From Tolypothrix bouteillei VB521301 (GTDB lineage Bacteria > Cyanobacteriota > Cyanobacteriia > Cyanobacteriales > Nostocaceae): 64,000 nucleotides of DNA. Positions 54,450 through 64,000 of the stretch are shown here, piece after piece. The stretch lies in NCBI RefSeq assembly GCF_000760695.4, contig NZ_JHEG04000001.1, positions 9,263,530 to 9,327,529 of the forward strand, read 5' to 3'. Under the pieces are notes generated by a model. The model was not told where the DNA came from. It saw only the letters and a list, made by a program, of their open reading frames with translations, and ran no database searches. The position numbers and the translations under genes are program-made. The number at the start of each line of letters is the position of its first letter. Positions within the stretch are counted from its first letter, which is position 1.

Positions 54450-55634
54450 ATGTCAGAGCATCTCTCTATCCCAACAATTAAACCCAATCTTCCCCATTTT
54501 TCCTCCGGTCCCTGTGCAAAACGTCCTGGTTGGTCGGTGGAAAAACTGGCAAATGCTTGTGTGGGTCGTTCTCATCGTTCCACAGATGGTAAAGCCAAGT
54601 TAGCAGAAGTTATCGAACGTTCCAAGAAAATTCTTGGTGTTCCCTCAGACTATCGTCTGGGTATTGTTCCTGCTTCCGATACAGGCGCAGTGGAAATGGC
54701 AATGTGGTCATTGCTGGGAAAGCTTCCCTTGGACATCTTGGCGTGGGAAAGTTTTGGTCAGGAATGGGTGAAAGATGTCGTAGATGAGCTAAAGTTACCT
54801 GATGCTCGCATTATGAAGGCACCCTATGGTAGTTTACCCGATTTACATCAAGTTGATTTTAGTCATGATGTGGTGTTTTTGTGGAACGGGACAACGTCTG
54901 GTGTAAGGTCACCTAATGGTGATTGGATAAAAGACGCTCGCCAAGGGCTGACGATTTGTGATGCGACTTCTGCTGTATTTGCAATGGATATCCCTTGGGA
55001 AAAGCTTGATGTCGTCACCTATTCTTGGCAAAAGGTTTTGGGTGGAGAAGCACAGCATGGAGTCATTGTGCTTTCACCACGCGCAGTAGAACGTTTGGAA
55101 AGTTACGAACCAGATAGACCCATACCAAAAATTTTCCGTCTTGCCCAAAAAGGTAAGTTGATTGAAGGAATCTTTAAAGGAGACACTATCAATACCCCAT
55201 CAATGCTGTGCGTGGAAGATGCACTTGATGGTTTAATCTGGGCGGAAAGTATTGGTGGGCTTCCAGGACTGATTCGCCGCAGTGAAGCCAATCTCGCTGC
55301 GATCGCCCGTTGGGTTGAGAAAAGCAGTTGGGCTGCATTCCTTGCTGAGAATCCCGAAATTCGCTCCTGTACTTCTATTTGCTTGAAAATCAAGGATGCT
55401 TGGTTTGGGACTTTAAGCTTGGAAAAACAAGCAGAATTTGCCAAAAAACTGGCTAAAGTTCTGGAACAAAAAGAGGTCGCTTACGATATTGCATCCTATC
55501 GTTCCGCTCCTCCTGGAATTAGAATTTGGGGTGGTGCAACGGTAGAAACTTCGGATATCGAAGCCTTGTTACCTTGGTTGGATTGGGCTTTTGCTACAGT
55601 TAAAACTGAGTTTGAGAAACCTGTAGCAGTTTAA
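54450..55634 (+). CDS. serC: Phosphoserine aminotransferase
   Basis: PLP-dependent enzyme of serine synthesis (3-phosphohydroxypyruvate to phosphoserine). 394 residues, of the longer SerC subgroup found in many cyanobacteria and alphaproteobacteria. Motifs: [31 protein letters not shown], and the PLP Lys in [18 protein letters not shown] at 54450. Confidence 0.93.
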   Translation: MSEHLSIPTIKPNLPHFSSGPCAKRPGWSVEKLANACVGRSHRSTDGKAKLAEVIERSKKILGVPSDYRLGIVPASDTGAVEMAMWSLLGKLPLDILAWESFGQEWVKDVVDELKLPDARIMKAPYGSLPDLHQVDFSHDVVFLWNGTTSGVRSPNGDWIKDARQGLTICDATSAVFAMDIPWEKLDVVTYSWQKVLGGEAQHGVIVLSPRAVERLESYEPDRPIPKIFRLAQKGKLIEGIFKGDTINTPSMLCVEDALDGLIWAESIGGLPGLIRRSEANLAAIARWVEKSSWAAFLAENPEIRSCTSICLKIKDAWFGTLSLEKQAEFAKKLAKVLEQKEVAYDIASYRSAPPGIRIWGGATVETSDIEALLPWLDWAFATVKTEFEKPVAV

Positions 55635-56002
55635 GCGATCGCACGATGGCAATGTTAACTACCCACACTATACACGAAGTGTTGGTGTGGGCTTGAAACA
55701 ACCATATGAGACTAGCCCACGAGACTTGTTTTGTTAAGAACTTCTGAATATTTCCCTAGTTCGGATTATGTATGTGTGATTCGTTCACTAGAAATGAGTA
55801 TATATAACTAGGCTTGGCTAAAGACAAGAAGAATAAGGACGCCACTCAAATTAAGCGCAATTCCTTCCGACACCGAATCAAAGATTACGGTGTGGAACTC
55901 CTTACGGTTTTAGTTGATGATAAGATAAAAATCCTGACTTCTTCGGAAGCTAAGTTCTTAAAAGAAAAGTCGATTGTCTCAAAAAATATAGATTTTGGGT
56001 TT
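55635..56002. other. Region upstream of leuC with an in-frame 63-codon extension
   Basis: The leuC frame is open back to a TTG at 55814, adding 63 residues ([16 protein letters not shown]...) with no stop. This Lys-rich stretch is not part of LeuC. It may be the tail of a lost upstream gene, or untranslated DNA that happens to be open. No other gene is seen between serC and leuC. Confidence 0.4.
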
Positions 56003-57409
56003 ATGAGTAAAGGGACTTTATTTGACAAGGTGTGGGACGCACATACGGTTGGTATACTTCCTTCAGGGCATACGCAACTCTTTATTGGATTGCACTTAAT
56101 TCATGAAGTGACCAGTCCTCAAGCCTTTGCTATGTTACGGGAACGAGGTCTGAAGCCACTCTTTCCAGAACTGACTGTCGCTACTGTAGATCATATTGTC
56201 CCTACAGACAATCAAGCACGTCCTTTTGCTGATAGCTTAGCAGAAGAAATGATGCGATCGCTAGAGCAAAATTGTCAAGAGAATGGTATAAAATTTTATA
56301 ATATTGGTTCTGGAAGTCAGGGTATTGTTCACGTGATTGCTCCAGAACTGGGATTAAGCCAACCGGGAATGACGATCGCTTGCGGAGATAGCCACACATC
56401 CAGTCACGGTGCATTTGGAGCGATCGCATTTGGGATTGGAACCAGCCAGGTACGGGACGTTTTAGCTTCCCAAACCTTAGCCCTATCAAAGCTGAAAGTC
56501 CGGAAAATCGAAGTCAACGGCACTTTAAAACCAGGTGTTTATGCCAAAGATGTCATTCTCCACATTATCCGCACACTTGGAGTTAAAGGCGGTGTAGGAT
56601 ATGCCTACGAGTATGCAGGCACGACTTTTGAGCAAATGAACATGGAAGAACGGATGACCGTTTGCAATATGTCCATAGAAGGTGGTGCTCGTTGCGGCTA
56701 CGTCAATCCGGATCGAATCACTTACGATTATCTTAAAGACAGAGACTTTGCCCCCAAAGGAGAAGATTGGGATAAAGCCGTGGCTTGGTGGAATTCCATC
56801 CGCAGTGACGCCGATGCAGAATACGATGATGTCGTTGTCTTCGATGCTGCTGAGATTCCCCCCACCGTTACCTGGGGGATCACACCCGGTCAAGGGATAG
56901 GAGTGAACGAACTCGTACCCACCCCCGAAGAACTGCCAGAACAAGAACGGTTCATAGCTGAGGAAGCTTACCAGTATATGGATCTGATTCCAGGCGCACC
57001 TATTAAGGGAACGAAAGTTGATGTTTGCTTCATTGGAAGCTGTACTAACGGACGCATTAGCGATTTGCGAGAAGCGGCTAAAATTGCTAAAGGTCGTCAA
57101 GTCGCACAAGGCGTGAAAGCTTTTGTTGTCCCAGGTTCGGAAAGGGTAAAGCAACAGGCTGAAGGTGAAGGTCTCGATAGAATCTTTTTAGAAGCGGGAT
57201 TTGAGTGGCGCGAACCGGGATGTTCAATGTGCCTTGCGATGAATCCCGACAAGCTTCAGGGAAGGCAGATCAGTGCATCTTCCTCCAATCGCAACTTCAA
57301 AGGAAGGCAAGGTTCTGCTTCCGGTCGGACTTTGTTAATGAGCCCCGCAATGGTTGCTACCGCAGCGATTAAAGGGGAAGTGTTTGACGTGCGGGAAATG
57401 CTGTCCTGA
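56003..57409 (+). CDS. leuC: 3-isopropylmalate dehydratase large subunit LeuC
   Basis: Aconitase-type [4Fe-4S] enzyme of leucine synthesis, acting with LeuD. Starting at [16 protein letters not shown] (ATG 56003) gives 468 residues, the normal size. Cluster Cys are in FIGSCTNGR and [25 protein letters not shown] is the aconitase signature. The frame is open 63 codons further upstream (see the adjoining entry). leuD follows after a repeat-filled gap of 186 bp. Confidence 0.93.
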   Translation: MSKGTLFDKVWDAHTVGILPSGHTQLFIGLHLIHEVTSPQAFAMLRERGLKPLFPELTVATVDHIVPTDNQARPFADSLAEEMMRSLEQNCQENGIKFYNIGSGSQGIVHVIAPELGLSQPGMTIACGDSHTSSHGAFGAIAFGIGTSQVRDVLASQTLALSKLKVRKIEVNGTLKPGVYAKDVILHIIRTLGVKGGVGYAYEYAGTTFEQMNMEERMTVCNMSIEGGARCGYVNPDRITYDYLKDRDFAPKGEDWDKAVAWWNSIRSDADAEYDDVVVFDAAEIPPTVTWGITPGQGIGVNELVPTPEELPEQERFIAEEAYQYMDLIPGAPIKGTKVDVCFIGSCTNGRISDLREAAKIAKGRQVAQGVKAFVVPGSERVKQQAEGEGLDRIFLEAGFEWREPGCSMCLAMNPDKLQGRQISASSSNRNFKGRQGSASGRTLLMSPAMVATAAIKGEVFDVREMLS

Positions 57410-57445
57410 TGGGGAGTAGCGATTGGAGACTGCGGACTTACCTCC

Positions 57446-57551
57446 TTCCCAGGCTGAGCCTGGGAATGCCTGAGAAGAGGCTCCGCCTCCCGATCTAGCT
57501 CACACGCGAGGCAGAGCCTCGCAATCTGCATTCCCAGCCAGAGACTGGGAA
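57446..57551. repeat. Cluster of palindromic repeats between leuC and leuD
   Basis: Three hairpins in 106 bp: TTCCCAGGCTGAGCCTGGGA (57446-57465), GCGAGGCAGAGCCTCGC (57506-57522), and an imperfect TTCCCAGCCAGAGACTGGGA (57531-57550). They share the AGGCnGAGCCT core also related to 15444-15466. Being inside an operon they may attenuate or stabilise the message. Confidence 0.75.
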
Positions 57552-57595
57552 CGAGAGGAATCCAAAATCCAAAATCTAAAATTCAAAATTCTTTT

Positions 57596-58204
57596 ATGGT
57601 AAGTGAAGTCAAACTAGTTTCAGGACGGGGTATTCCTTTAGTAGGCAATGATATCGATACAGATCGCATCATTCCCGCCAGATATTTAAGGTGTGTCACC
57701 TTTGATGGATTGGGCGAACACGTATTTGCTGATGACCGTACAGTCTTAAAAGGACAGCACCCTTTTGACCAGCCTCAGTACAAAGGAGCCAATATTTTGG
57801 TAGTAAACCGCAACTTTGGTTGCGGTTCATCACGGGAACACGCACCACAAGCCCTTGCCAAATGGGGCATTCAAGCGGTAGTTGGTGAAAGCTTTAGTGA
57901 AATCTTTTTTGGGAATTGTGTTGCTATAGGAATTCCTTGCGTGACTGTTGATACAGAAACTGCTAAAGAACTGCAAGAGAAGCTTGCTGCCAATCCTCAA
58001 GTCACCATCTCAGTGAATTTGGAAAGCTTGCAGATTCAGTGCGGTGACTTCTCAGCTTCCGTTTCAATCAATGAAAGCACCAGAAATATGTTTTTATCTG
58101 GAAGTTGGGATGCTTGCGGTCAGCTAGTGGCGAACAAAGACCAAATTCGGGCAACAGCAACAAAACTACCTTATACCAGTTGGCATCAGTCAGTTGCAAG
58201 TTAG
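57596..58204 (+). CDS. leuD: 3-isopropylmalate dehydratase small subunit LeuD
   Basis: Swivelling-domain partner of LeuC. 202 residues with [15 protein letters not shown] near the N-terminus and [13 protein letters not shown] in the substrate-binding loop, both diagnostic. Start ATG at 57596. Confidence 0.94.
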   Translation: MVSEVKLVSGRGIPLVGNDIDTDRIIPARYLRCVTFDGLGEHVFADDRTVLKGQHPFDQPQYKGANILVVNRNFGCGSSREHAPQALAKWGIQAVVGESFSEIFFGNCVAIGIPCVTVDTETAKELQEKLAANPQVTISVNLESLQIQCGDFSASVSINESTRNMFLSGSWDACGQLVANKDQIRATATKLPYTSWHQSVAS

Positions 58205-58529
58205 TCAAAACCTTCTGAAGACGCGTCATGGCGCGTCTCTACATTTTTCTTCGTGTCCTTTGCGACGCCAGGTGCTTCAACGGGGGGCTTTGGGGTCCCC
58301 ACTTTGTGGGGTTGGGGGGAAACCCCCCTACGGGTTCACCAGTCCCCAGGGCGCGGGAAACCCGCCTCCAGGGCTGGATTCACCGCAACGCACTGGCTCG
58401 TCTTTGCGGTTCATTTAAATAGATAATCCTTAGGCTGGAAGAGAATACTTATAGTTGTATCATTCGCTGGTTTGATTTTAACAGTTGCAAGGTTGGCTTG
58501 AATTTAAAGTTAAAAACTCAAAGTCACCC
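58205..58529. repeat. Intergenic repeat, shared with the tRNA-Met insertion
   Basis: No gene. 58321-58395 carries CCCCCCTACGGGTTCACC, AGTCCCCAGGGCGCGGGAAA and CAGGGCTGGATTCACCGCAA, nearly the same as 41019-41120 in the tRNA array. It also has G-rich palindromes (GGGGTCCCCACTTTGTGGGG). Confidence 0.7.
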
Positions 58530-59027
58530 ATGATTGATATTGACGGTTCCTATGGAGAAGGCAGAGGACAGATACTCCGTACTTCTCTCAGTTTATCTGC
58601 CATCACCGGTCATCCAATCCGGATAAATAATATCCGTGCTGAACGCGATAAACCATGGCTAGCCGCACAACACCTAACATCGGTTCGTTCTACAGCAACG
58701 ATTTGTGGTGCTAAAGTCCGTGGAGATGCAATGGGTTCAATGACTTTGGAGTTTATTCCCGGTAGTACCGTACAAGTAGGAAATTATACTTTTGACGTGA
58801 GCGAGGCACGGGAAGGTGGTTCCGCTGGTGCTGTTGGTATGGTGTTACAAACTGTACTGTTACCTTTGGTGCTTGCAAATGGCAATTCCCATGTAATACT
58901 CCGGGGCGGAACCCATGTTAATTACAGCCCCTCAATGACTTGGACAACCATTGTGTATACTGCTGCTTCAACTCCGATTTTCTTTTACCGCACTATCGCC
59001 TCACTGTTTAACCATATCTCCAACTAA
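58530..59027 (+). pseudogene. rtcA: Truncated RNA 3'-terminal phosphate cyclase
   Basis: RtcA makes 2',3'-cyclic phosphate at RNA ends. The first ~145 residues match the family well (IDGSYGEGRGQILRTSLSLS, RNNIRAERDKPWLAAQHL-type segment, EAREGGSAGAV, LRGGTHV). After HVNYSPS the sequence diverges and stops at 165 residues, half the usual ~340, so the C-terminal half with the catalytic His is missing. A repeat-rich region follows. Confidence 0.75.
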
Positions 59028-59069
59028 AACGCCTGGGTATAAAGAGGTAATTTGATAAAAACTTACTTA

Positions 59070-59182
59070 TACCAATTCTATGTGAAGTTGCACATTATTG
59101 CCCTCACATTAGAAATGTGGAGCTATACAAACAAAGCCTGCCTTCGCAGGCTAATTGTATGCATCTTCATAGAAAATTGGTA
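59070..59182. mobile_element. MITE-like element with TACCAATT ends
   Basis: 113 bp. Inverted ends TACCAATTCTATGTGAAGTT and, reversed, TACCAATTTTCTATGAAGAT, with two internal hairpins (CTCACATT/AATGTGGAG; AGCCTGC-CTTC-GCAGGCT). Same family as 44744-44838. It directly follows the truncated rtcA. Confidence 0.65.
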
Positions 59183-59214
59183 TTAAATGATTTACGTCAA
59201 AAAATCTAATCAAC

Positions 59215-59931
59215 TCAATTGCCAACATCTCTAAGGAGATTGTGATAGGCTGTTTCTCTATCTTTTAAATACCGATATTCTTCCTTAATTCTTCTGAACT
59301 GTGCATCTATTGCTTGTATATTAAGTTTTAAATCGTTATCTAACAGTACATCTATCTCGCAAGCTGCTATCTCACTGCTCATCAAAATCTCTCCAATAAA
59401 ATTGTGATAAAAATGCTGTAATTCTTTTCCTTTAGTAATTAAACTCTCAATTTGAGAAAAGGATTTTTGATACACCTTTAGTTGATTGCTATAGATGTCT
59501 GAGGAGGTTGCCATCAATGTGGTTATTTTTTGTATCTTGTCTCTTTGAGAGCACAACTTCTTAATTTCTTCTTCAAGATGAAAGTACTCATTCACTAGAG
59601 GTACGATTTCTTGGTAGCCTCTCAGTCTTATCTTATCTTGAGTCCTAAGTTTAGATAAAACTGGAACGCGAACACGTCTAATATTAAACGTTTCTTTAGT
59701 GTAAAAGATATATTCACCATCATTATAAGTAATACAAATAACAGAAGGGCTTAGCTCAGTCCAATTAACTTGATAAAGGATACCAAATTTTAAATGTTGG
59801 TGCTTGGAGCCAACGCTTGAATGAGGAACTCTCAAGACACCAAGGCGTTTAATTTGCCATACCTTTTGAATGGGATATAGGAAAAAATAGTATAGTCCAC
59901 CTAGTCCGAGCAGAATCAGGATGAGTGACAT
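59215..59931 (-). CDS. Hypothetical membrane-anchored coiled-coil protein
   Basis: A 238-residue protein. One N-terminal helix (LILILLGLGGLYYFFLYPI), a short beta-rich domain (~45-90), then a coiled-coil (about 115-235) rich in Glu, Lys and Gln. No family recognised. Likely envelope-associated. Confidence 0.65.
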   Translation of the reverse strand: MSLILILLGLGGLYYFFLYPIQKVWQIKRLGVLRVPHSSVGSKHQHLKFGILYQVNWTELSPSVICITYNDGEYIFYTKETFNIRRVRVPVLSKLRTQDKIRLRGYQEIVPLVNEYFHLEEEIKKLCSQRDKIQKITTLMATSSDIYSNQLKVYQKSFSQIESLITKGKELQHFYHNFIGEILMSSEIAACEIDVLLDNDLKLNIQAIDAQFRRIKEEYRYLKDRETAYHNLLRDVGN

Positions 59932-60291
59932 AGAATCTATGTTTGCATCTGTTAGATAGTGTAATTATAGTCGAATGTTACAGAGACACAAAGAAAACAA
60001 GCCCCATTGCCTTCTTTTTTGTTCCTTTAATTCCACATCAGGAACTCTTTGTCCTGATAGTACGTGTACTGTTTATCTTTCGACTCAAAGTATTTTTCAA
60101 CTGTTGTTTTTGTAGCAATAGCACTTTCCAACTCATGACCCCCACTCATTCATAAACGTTCTCTCACCCAGTTATTGATAATTAGGTTGTGGAAAAAGCA
60201 ACGCTATTTCAAACCCTTGAACTTTGTTCCATTCAAAATTGTACTTATCCATAATGCTAGGACTCGTAATATGGCACTTTATTTTAACCTC
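59932..60291. other. Intergenic region
   Basis: No supported gene in 360 bp; small open frames on the plus strand lack ribosome sites. Confidence 0.35.
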
Positions 60292-60639
60292 TCATGGATG
60301 GTCACAAGCAACCCTAGCAATATCTCCAGCCACTGTCCCTTCAGGATATCCGCTATTATTAGGATGCCAGTCAAAGTTGTAGTATTCTGCCTGGACATCA
60401 TACGGAGAACAAGCTGCAATCGCAGAATGTTTTTTGATGTCTCCTTTAGTACTAAGCCAGAAGTTGACGTGCCTCCATCCAGCCTTAGTTTTATATTCAG
60501 ATCGGTTGTCTAAATCTACTTGATAAACTATTCCATCTGTACTAATCGCAGCAGTTACAAGACGTTCAGCCGAAGCTTGACCTGCAATTCCCAAAACGGA
60601 GGTCATAACAAACAAACAGTTAAGAACAACGGATTTCAT
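60292..60639 (-). CDS. Small secreted protein, 115 residues
   Basis: Signal peptide MKSVVLNCLFVMTSVLGIAG ending AQASA, start ATG at 60639; the frame extends to 60699 but the first 20 residues lack sense as a leader. The mature part has two Cys (AACSPYDVQ, VACDHP) and a Trp-rich middle, resembling small periplasmic surface-adhesin-like proteins of cyanobacteria. Function unknown. Confidence 0.72.
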   Translation of the reverse strand: MKSVVLNCLFVMTSVLGIAGQASAERLVTAAISTDGIVYQVDLDNRSEYKTKAGWRHVNFWLSTKGDIKKHSAIAACSPYDVQAEYYNFDWHPNNSGYPEGTVAGDIARVACDHP

Positions 60640-61143
60640 AATTGTTAGTGAGAGTAGATACGTTTGGTTGTAATAAACAACAATACTAGATACGTACATT
60701 TCCGGGAGATAATGTAAAATTTTGTAAATTATACGGAAAAAATAGTACTAACACTTATTGATAACAACTTAAGTCTGTATTGCTGTGGTCAACGGGTAAT
60801 TGTATAAGCAAAGCTTAATGGGTCAAGCCGTATTGCTTGCTTAGTTGAGAAGCTTTTTTATCAGCAGTCTATTTGTCCCCTTACGGGGAAGAGGGTTTGT
60901 AAAGAAAGGTTACTATTGCCAGCTGCTTTAGCATCAACAACAAGTGAGTACCAAGTGGCTGTTGTTAGCAATCATTTAACGACGAATGCTTCTATTATTG
61001 AACTGTTTGGATTGGCAAAGGTAACAGTAAATGAACAGGAGAACCGAGTCGTAGTTGAACCGTTAGGACGCTACTGAATGTCATAATTGTCCTACAATGA
61101 AAAACTACCTACCAACGCAGTCACTCATTCGTAAGAAATAACA
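60640..61143. other. Intergenic region with a possible short gene remnant
   Basis: A plus-strand frame ends with TGA at 61075-61077 and reads ...LLLPAALASTTSEYQVAV then VVSNHLTTNASIIELFGLAK and VTVNEQENRVVVEPLGRY. It has only a weak TTG start (60916, with AAAGG 6 bp before). It looks protein-like but is unplaced; perhaps a pseudogene fragment. Confidence 0.3.
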
Positions 61144-61998
61144 GTGAGCAACCAAGTAGAACTCATTCAGCATCAGGATGCTTGTAGCTTCAATCAAAGG
61201 GTGCGCGATTTCCTACTGCGTAATGAAGCGTTGCATCACAATATGCTATCCCAATGTTATGCACTCACTCATACACCAGAACCGTTAAAACAATGCCCAA
61301 ACTTGCTCACCTTAGAGTCTAATGGAGAAGTCCTTGCAGTGGCGATAAAGCATTGGGACAACTCCGTTTTCATTTCAATGGAAACTCCTGGATGCGGAGT
61401 CGATTTACTGGCGCAACACTTGAAGCAGCAGGGCACTTTGTCACTGGTAAATGCTCCGTCTGATGTCGCTCAACGCTTTGCCCAAATCTGGACTCAGCTT
61501 ACGGGACAAGCCCATACACCTGAAATGACAATATATGCCTATCGTTCGGAACAGATTCGCCCCTTCACCTGGGCAACAGGTCAATTACGACAAGCAACTT
61601 CTTCAGATCTCTCTCTCGTTAGCCAGTGGTATGCTTCCTTTTCCGAAGAAGCCTTGGGCAAGCTTCCAAACAACTGTCAGGATTGGGCAACTCGTCAAAT
61701 CGACCGGGGTCATGTATTTCTCTGGGAAGATGGCAACCCGGTTTCGATGGGATGCAGAATTGGAAAAACCGCCAACGGATTTCGAGTCTCGCTCGTCTTC
61801 ACTCCAAGAGAACATCGCCGAAAAGGTTATGGAAAAACCTGTACTGCAGCCCTGACTCAACGGTTGCTAGATGAAGGTCAGCGTTACTGCTTTTTGTATG
61901 CGGATAAAAAGAATGCTTCAAGCAACCGGATGTATCAAGCGCTCGGCTATGAACTGATGGGGGAGGCACAAAATTATCGTTTTGCCACTGCTGACTAG
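61144..61998 (+). CDS. GNAT family N-acetyltransferase, two-domain
   Basis: A 284-residue protein with an N-terminal degenerate domain and a C-terminal GNAT domain (from ~residue 140) containing FTPREHRRKGYGKTCTAAL, the acetyl-CoA loop, and KKNASSNRMYQALGYE. Start GTG at 61144. It overlaps the convergent methyltransferase by 4 bp at the stop. Substrate unknown. Confidence 0.85.
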   Translation: MSNQVELIQHQDACSFNQRVRDFLLRNEALHHNMLSQCYALTHTPEPLKQCPNLLTLESNGEVLAVAIKHWDNSVFISMETPGCGVDLLAQHLKQQGTLSLVNAPSDVAQRFAQIWTQLTGQAHTPEMTIYAYRSEQIRPFTWATGQLRQATSSDLSLVSQWYASFSEEALGKLPNNCQDWATRQIDRGHVFLWEDGNPVSMGCRIGKTANGFRVSLVFTPREHRRKGYGKTCTAALTQRLLDEGQRYCFLYADKKNASSNRMYQALGYELMGEAQNYRFATAD

Positions 61999-62825
61999 AG
62001 ATGCGTTACGGTTTTATTGTCGTTACCATTTAAATACGTTTTTACAGAACGAGCTAGAGCCTTTGCCAACATTGGAGGAACAGCATTGCCAATCTGGTTG
62101 AACTGACTGTTTTCAGAACCTTGAAATTCAAACCAATCTGGAAAGCTTTGAAGACGAGCACCTTCACGCACTGTCAGTCTTCTTCTGCGTCCATCCGGTA
62201 AGCGGATTCGTAACATATCACCCGTTGCACCGCATAAATTACGACAGGTAAGTGTTCTAGAAGGTGTATCAAGATGAACATCTCTAGGCTTTATACATTT
62301 AGAAGCTATTTCATATTTCTTAATATATTCATCCATGCTAGGAGTCAGAAATCTTGAGTTAGGCGGGACTGAATTCGCTAGTTCTCCCAAAGCGTCACCA
62401 GCTGTATATTGTGAACCATGAATATGGGTTTTTACAGGCCATCTCCAGCCACCTTTATGGGCAACACAAAAAAGACGTTCTCTTTTTTGAGGTACACCAT
62501 AATCGACTGCGTTTAATATTTGCCATTCAACAACGTAGTTAAGTTCTTGCAGAGCACAAACAATTTCTTCAAAATACTTTTTATTACGAAAGAGCATTCC
62601 CCGCACATTTTCAAATAAAGCCAGTTCTGGGCGATAACGTTGAACCGCAGAAATAAAAGTAGGAAAGCCATCGCGACTATCTTTTAAACCTTGTTGATGT
62701 CCACCGACACTAAAGGGCTGACAAGGAGGACCACCTATAATAACTGTAGCACGCTCGACTAACCTGGATGCTTGTGTGAGATTAACTTGATTGCATAAAT
62801 TATGTATATTGCGCCTGTATGTCAT
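61995..62825 (-). CDS. C5-cytosine DNA methyltransferase, N-terminus missing
   Basis: A 276-residue open frame from ATG 62825, but the sequence upstream (…GGFKTIGYEILEEAC, to about 62870) is in frame and carries the end of motif I, so the true gene started further out. Present: motif IV GGPPCQPFSVGG with the catalytic Cys, ENVRG (VI), QKRERLF (VIII), a short target domain, and IX/X REGARLQSFPDWF, QIGNAVPPMLAKAL. Motif I (SAM binding) is cut by the junction with the foreign-looking DNA. No restriction enzyme is adjacent. Confidence 0.82.
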   Translation of the reverse strand: MTYRRNIHNLCNQVNLTQASRLVERATVIIGGPPCQPFSVGGHQQGLKDSRDGFPTFISAVQRYRPELALFENVRGMLFRNKKYFEEIVCALQELNYVVEWQILNAVDYGVPQKRERLFCVAHKGGWRWPVKTHIHGSQYTAGDALGELANSVPPNSRFLTPSMDEYIKKYEIASKCIKPRDVHLDTPSRTLTCRNLCGATGDMLRIRLPDGRRRRLTVREGARLQSFPDWFEFQGSENSQFNQIGNAVPPMLAKALARSVKTYLNGNDNKTVTHL

Positions 62826-62836
62826 ACAAGCTTCTT

Positions 62837-63829
62837 CTAAAATTTCATAACCAATAGTTTTAAACCCTCCTCCTCCTTCACCGTCAACAATCCCACCTTC
62901 GGCAACCGTTTCGTCATTTCCCGCCAGTTCGCATCTTTGGCATAAATGCTTTGCAGCATCTGTGCCGCCTTCGGCACATTCCCACTATTTGCCAGCGTGA
63001 TCGCTGTCCAGTACTGCATTTCCAGATTGTCGGGAAACATTTTCATGGCTGCGCCGTATTCCTGCATGGCTAGCTCCATGTTGTTGACTTCCACGGCCAG
63101 GTCGCCATTGTTCATGTATTCGTAGGCGCGGTGCAGTTTGAGCAGGCGTTCCAGTTCGGCGAGGGGGTTGGCGTGGTCGTCTACTCGCAGATCCACGAGG
63201 TGGTTGTCGTCCCAGGGTTTGCCGGTGGCGGTACCCTTTACTACGATGATCACGGCAGATTGTTTGCCCCGGATGTCGCCGCCTGCTTTTTGGGCTGCTT
63301 TTAGCGCTTCGAGTACCTGCTCGGCCAGGGGGAGTTGGGCATTGGCCTCAAAGGCTTTGGCCATAGCTCCCGGTACTTGATTGGTTAGCATCATATTCGC
63401 TTGTACAGCGTAGTTTTTGCCTTTCAGGTCGCCTGCAAAATCAACACAGCCCTTGCCTGTGAAATTGGCTACATTGCCAAGGGCGTCTACAATACCTACC
63501 TGGCGCACCTCTTTGCCGGGGTCGTCGGAGAGTAGGATATCCAGGGCTTCCTGGGCGGTTTTACCCTGTTTGAGCAATTCCAGTCCACGGATTCCGAAAG
63601 ATTTATTGACAAAAGACTGGGTGGCTACCGCCCCTACGCCTGCCTCGGCCCAGGATACCACAGTACCCACACTAAACCAGTGACTTTGTACACCAATGGC
63701 CATATCCCCGGTTTTTTCATCGCGGGCCACGATGGAAAAGGTGTGGGCGAGGCCCTTGTCTTGTTTGAAGAATTGGGCCTGAACAAGGTTACTCATAACC
63801 ATAAATAGAAAAAGAAGCAGGTTTTTCAT
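62837..63829 (-). CDS. DUF1028 protein with Bacteroidota-like leader
   Basis: A 330-residue putative secreted protein. Signal peptide MKNLLLFLFMVMSNLVQAQ. The DUF1028 domain (Ntn-hydrolase-like) follows with THTFSIVARD-type opening (HTFSIVARDEKTGDMAIGVQ), WAEAGVGAVATQSF and NPLAELERLLKLHRAY, then a TPR-like C-terminal. Codons are markedly richer in G and C than the rest of the window, and no cyanobacterial repeats occur in it. The last ~12 residues run into sequence shared with the methyltransferase frame, so the C-terminus is probably an artefact of a junction near 62870. Confidence 0.82.
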   Translation of the reverse strand: MKNLLLFLFMVMSNLVQAQFFKQDKGLAHTFSIVARDEKTGDMAIGVQSHWFSVGTVVSWAEAGVGAVATQSFVNKSFGIRGLELLKQGKTAQEALDILLSDDPGKEVRQVGIVDALGNVANFTGKGCVDFAGDLKGKNYAVQANMMLTNQVPGAMAKAFEANAQLPLAEQVLEALKAAQKAGGDIRGKQSAVIIVVKGTATGKPWDDNHLVDLRVDDHANPLAELERLLKLHRAYEYMNNGDLAVEVNNMELAMQEYGAAMKMFPDNLEMQYWTAITLANSGNVPKAAQMLQSIYAKDANWREMTKRLPKVGLLTVKEEEGLKLLVMKF

Positions 63830-64000
63830 GGTGTTTGGATTTAGCGAGAAAAGTAGCAAAAGGAGTGGAACAGTAAGAATGAAAATAAGTTTGCGCCAAA
63901 ATCACGTCACATTATGCGCCAGTTTCCCCCATTGATGACACGACCAAAACCGCTTGGGGATAAAAAACAGTAACTCGGCATTTGGAGGTTTTACAGGCAC

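Overview
This window is chromosomal DNA of a filamentous, probably heterocyst-forming cyanobacterium (Nostocales; Scytonema, Tolypothrix or Calothrix-like). The evidence is a psbA (D1) gene, a GUN4-domain protein, many copies of the HIP1 octamer GCGATCGC, a long clustered tRNA array, a filamentous-haemagglutinin-type secreted protein, and abundant short palindromic repeats and MITE-like elements. The last ~1.1 kb (from about 62,870) differs: it is more GC-rich and encodes a DUF1028 protein with a Bacteroidota-style signal peptide, so it is probably an assembly chimera or foreign insert.

Layout. 1-2104: hybrid sensor kinase (cut by the window edge). 2432-8140: phosphate region with an ArsR regulator, pstS-pstC-pstA-pstB, a cysteine phosphatase and, in the opposite direction, a second PstS/SphX-like protein behind a good Pho box. 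8157-10230: peptide-type ABC permease and an HD phosphohydrolase. 10602-15361: RND efflux adaptor and pump. 15483-22660: nuclease-like protein, tRNA-Gly, murF, a TerB-like protein, a 52-residue membrane protein, an aldose-epimerase relative and psbA. 22810-26403: large TPS exoprotein. 26543-31537: sucrose-synthase-type glycosyltransferase behind a c-di-AMP (ydaO/yuaA) riboswitch, then a GH31 alpha-glucosidase.

31538-39274 is accessory-like: DUF2795, response regulator, nucleotidyltransferase, an EAD1 remnant, GUN4 protein, GIY-YIG nuclease with an HTH regulator, three 24-bp-spaced iterons facing a 385-residue hypothetical, an intradiol dioxygenase and DUF924. 39515-41952 is a tRNA array with its own promoter, degenerate tRNA-like sequence, an ORF-less group II intron and eleven recognisable tRNAs; at least four of these carry inserted cyanobacterial repeats and one has a CUA anticodon. 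42055-43955: acetyltransferases and a CbbX-type AAA+ protein. 43956-45102: repeat-filled spacer.

45103-50533 is the most interesting protein-coding block: HPPD, homogentisate dioxygenase, a haem-oxygenase-like diiron oxidase (HDO) and an acyl-CoA synthetase, all in one direction. It looks like a tyrosine/homogentisate route with an uncharacterised oxidase and lacks the usual isomerase and hydrolase. 50548-64000: a secreted protein, an NmrA-type reductase, an FeS-type photolyase-related protein, serC, leuC, leuD, a truncated rtcA, small secreted or membrane proteins, a GNAT, a C5 DNA methyltransferase missing its N-terminus, and the foreign-looking DUF1028 gene.

All calls come from reading the sequence and remembered family motifs; no database search was run.
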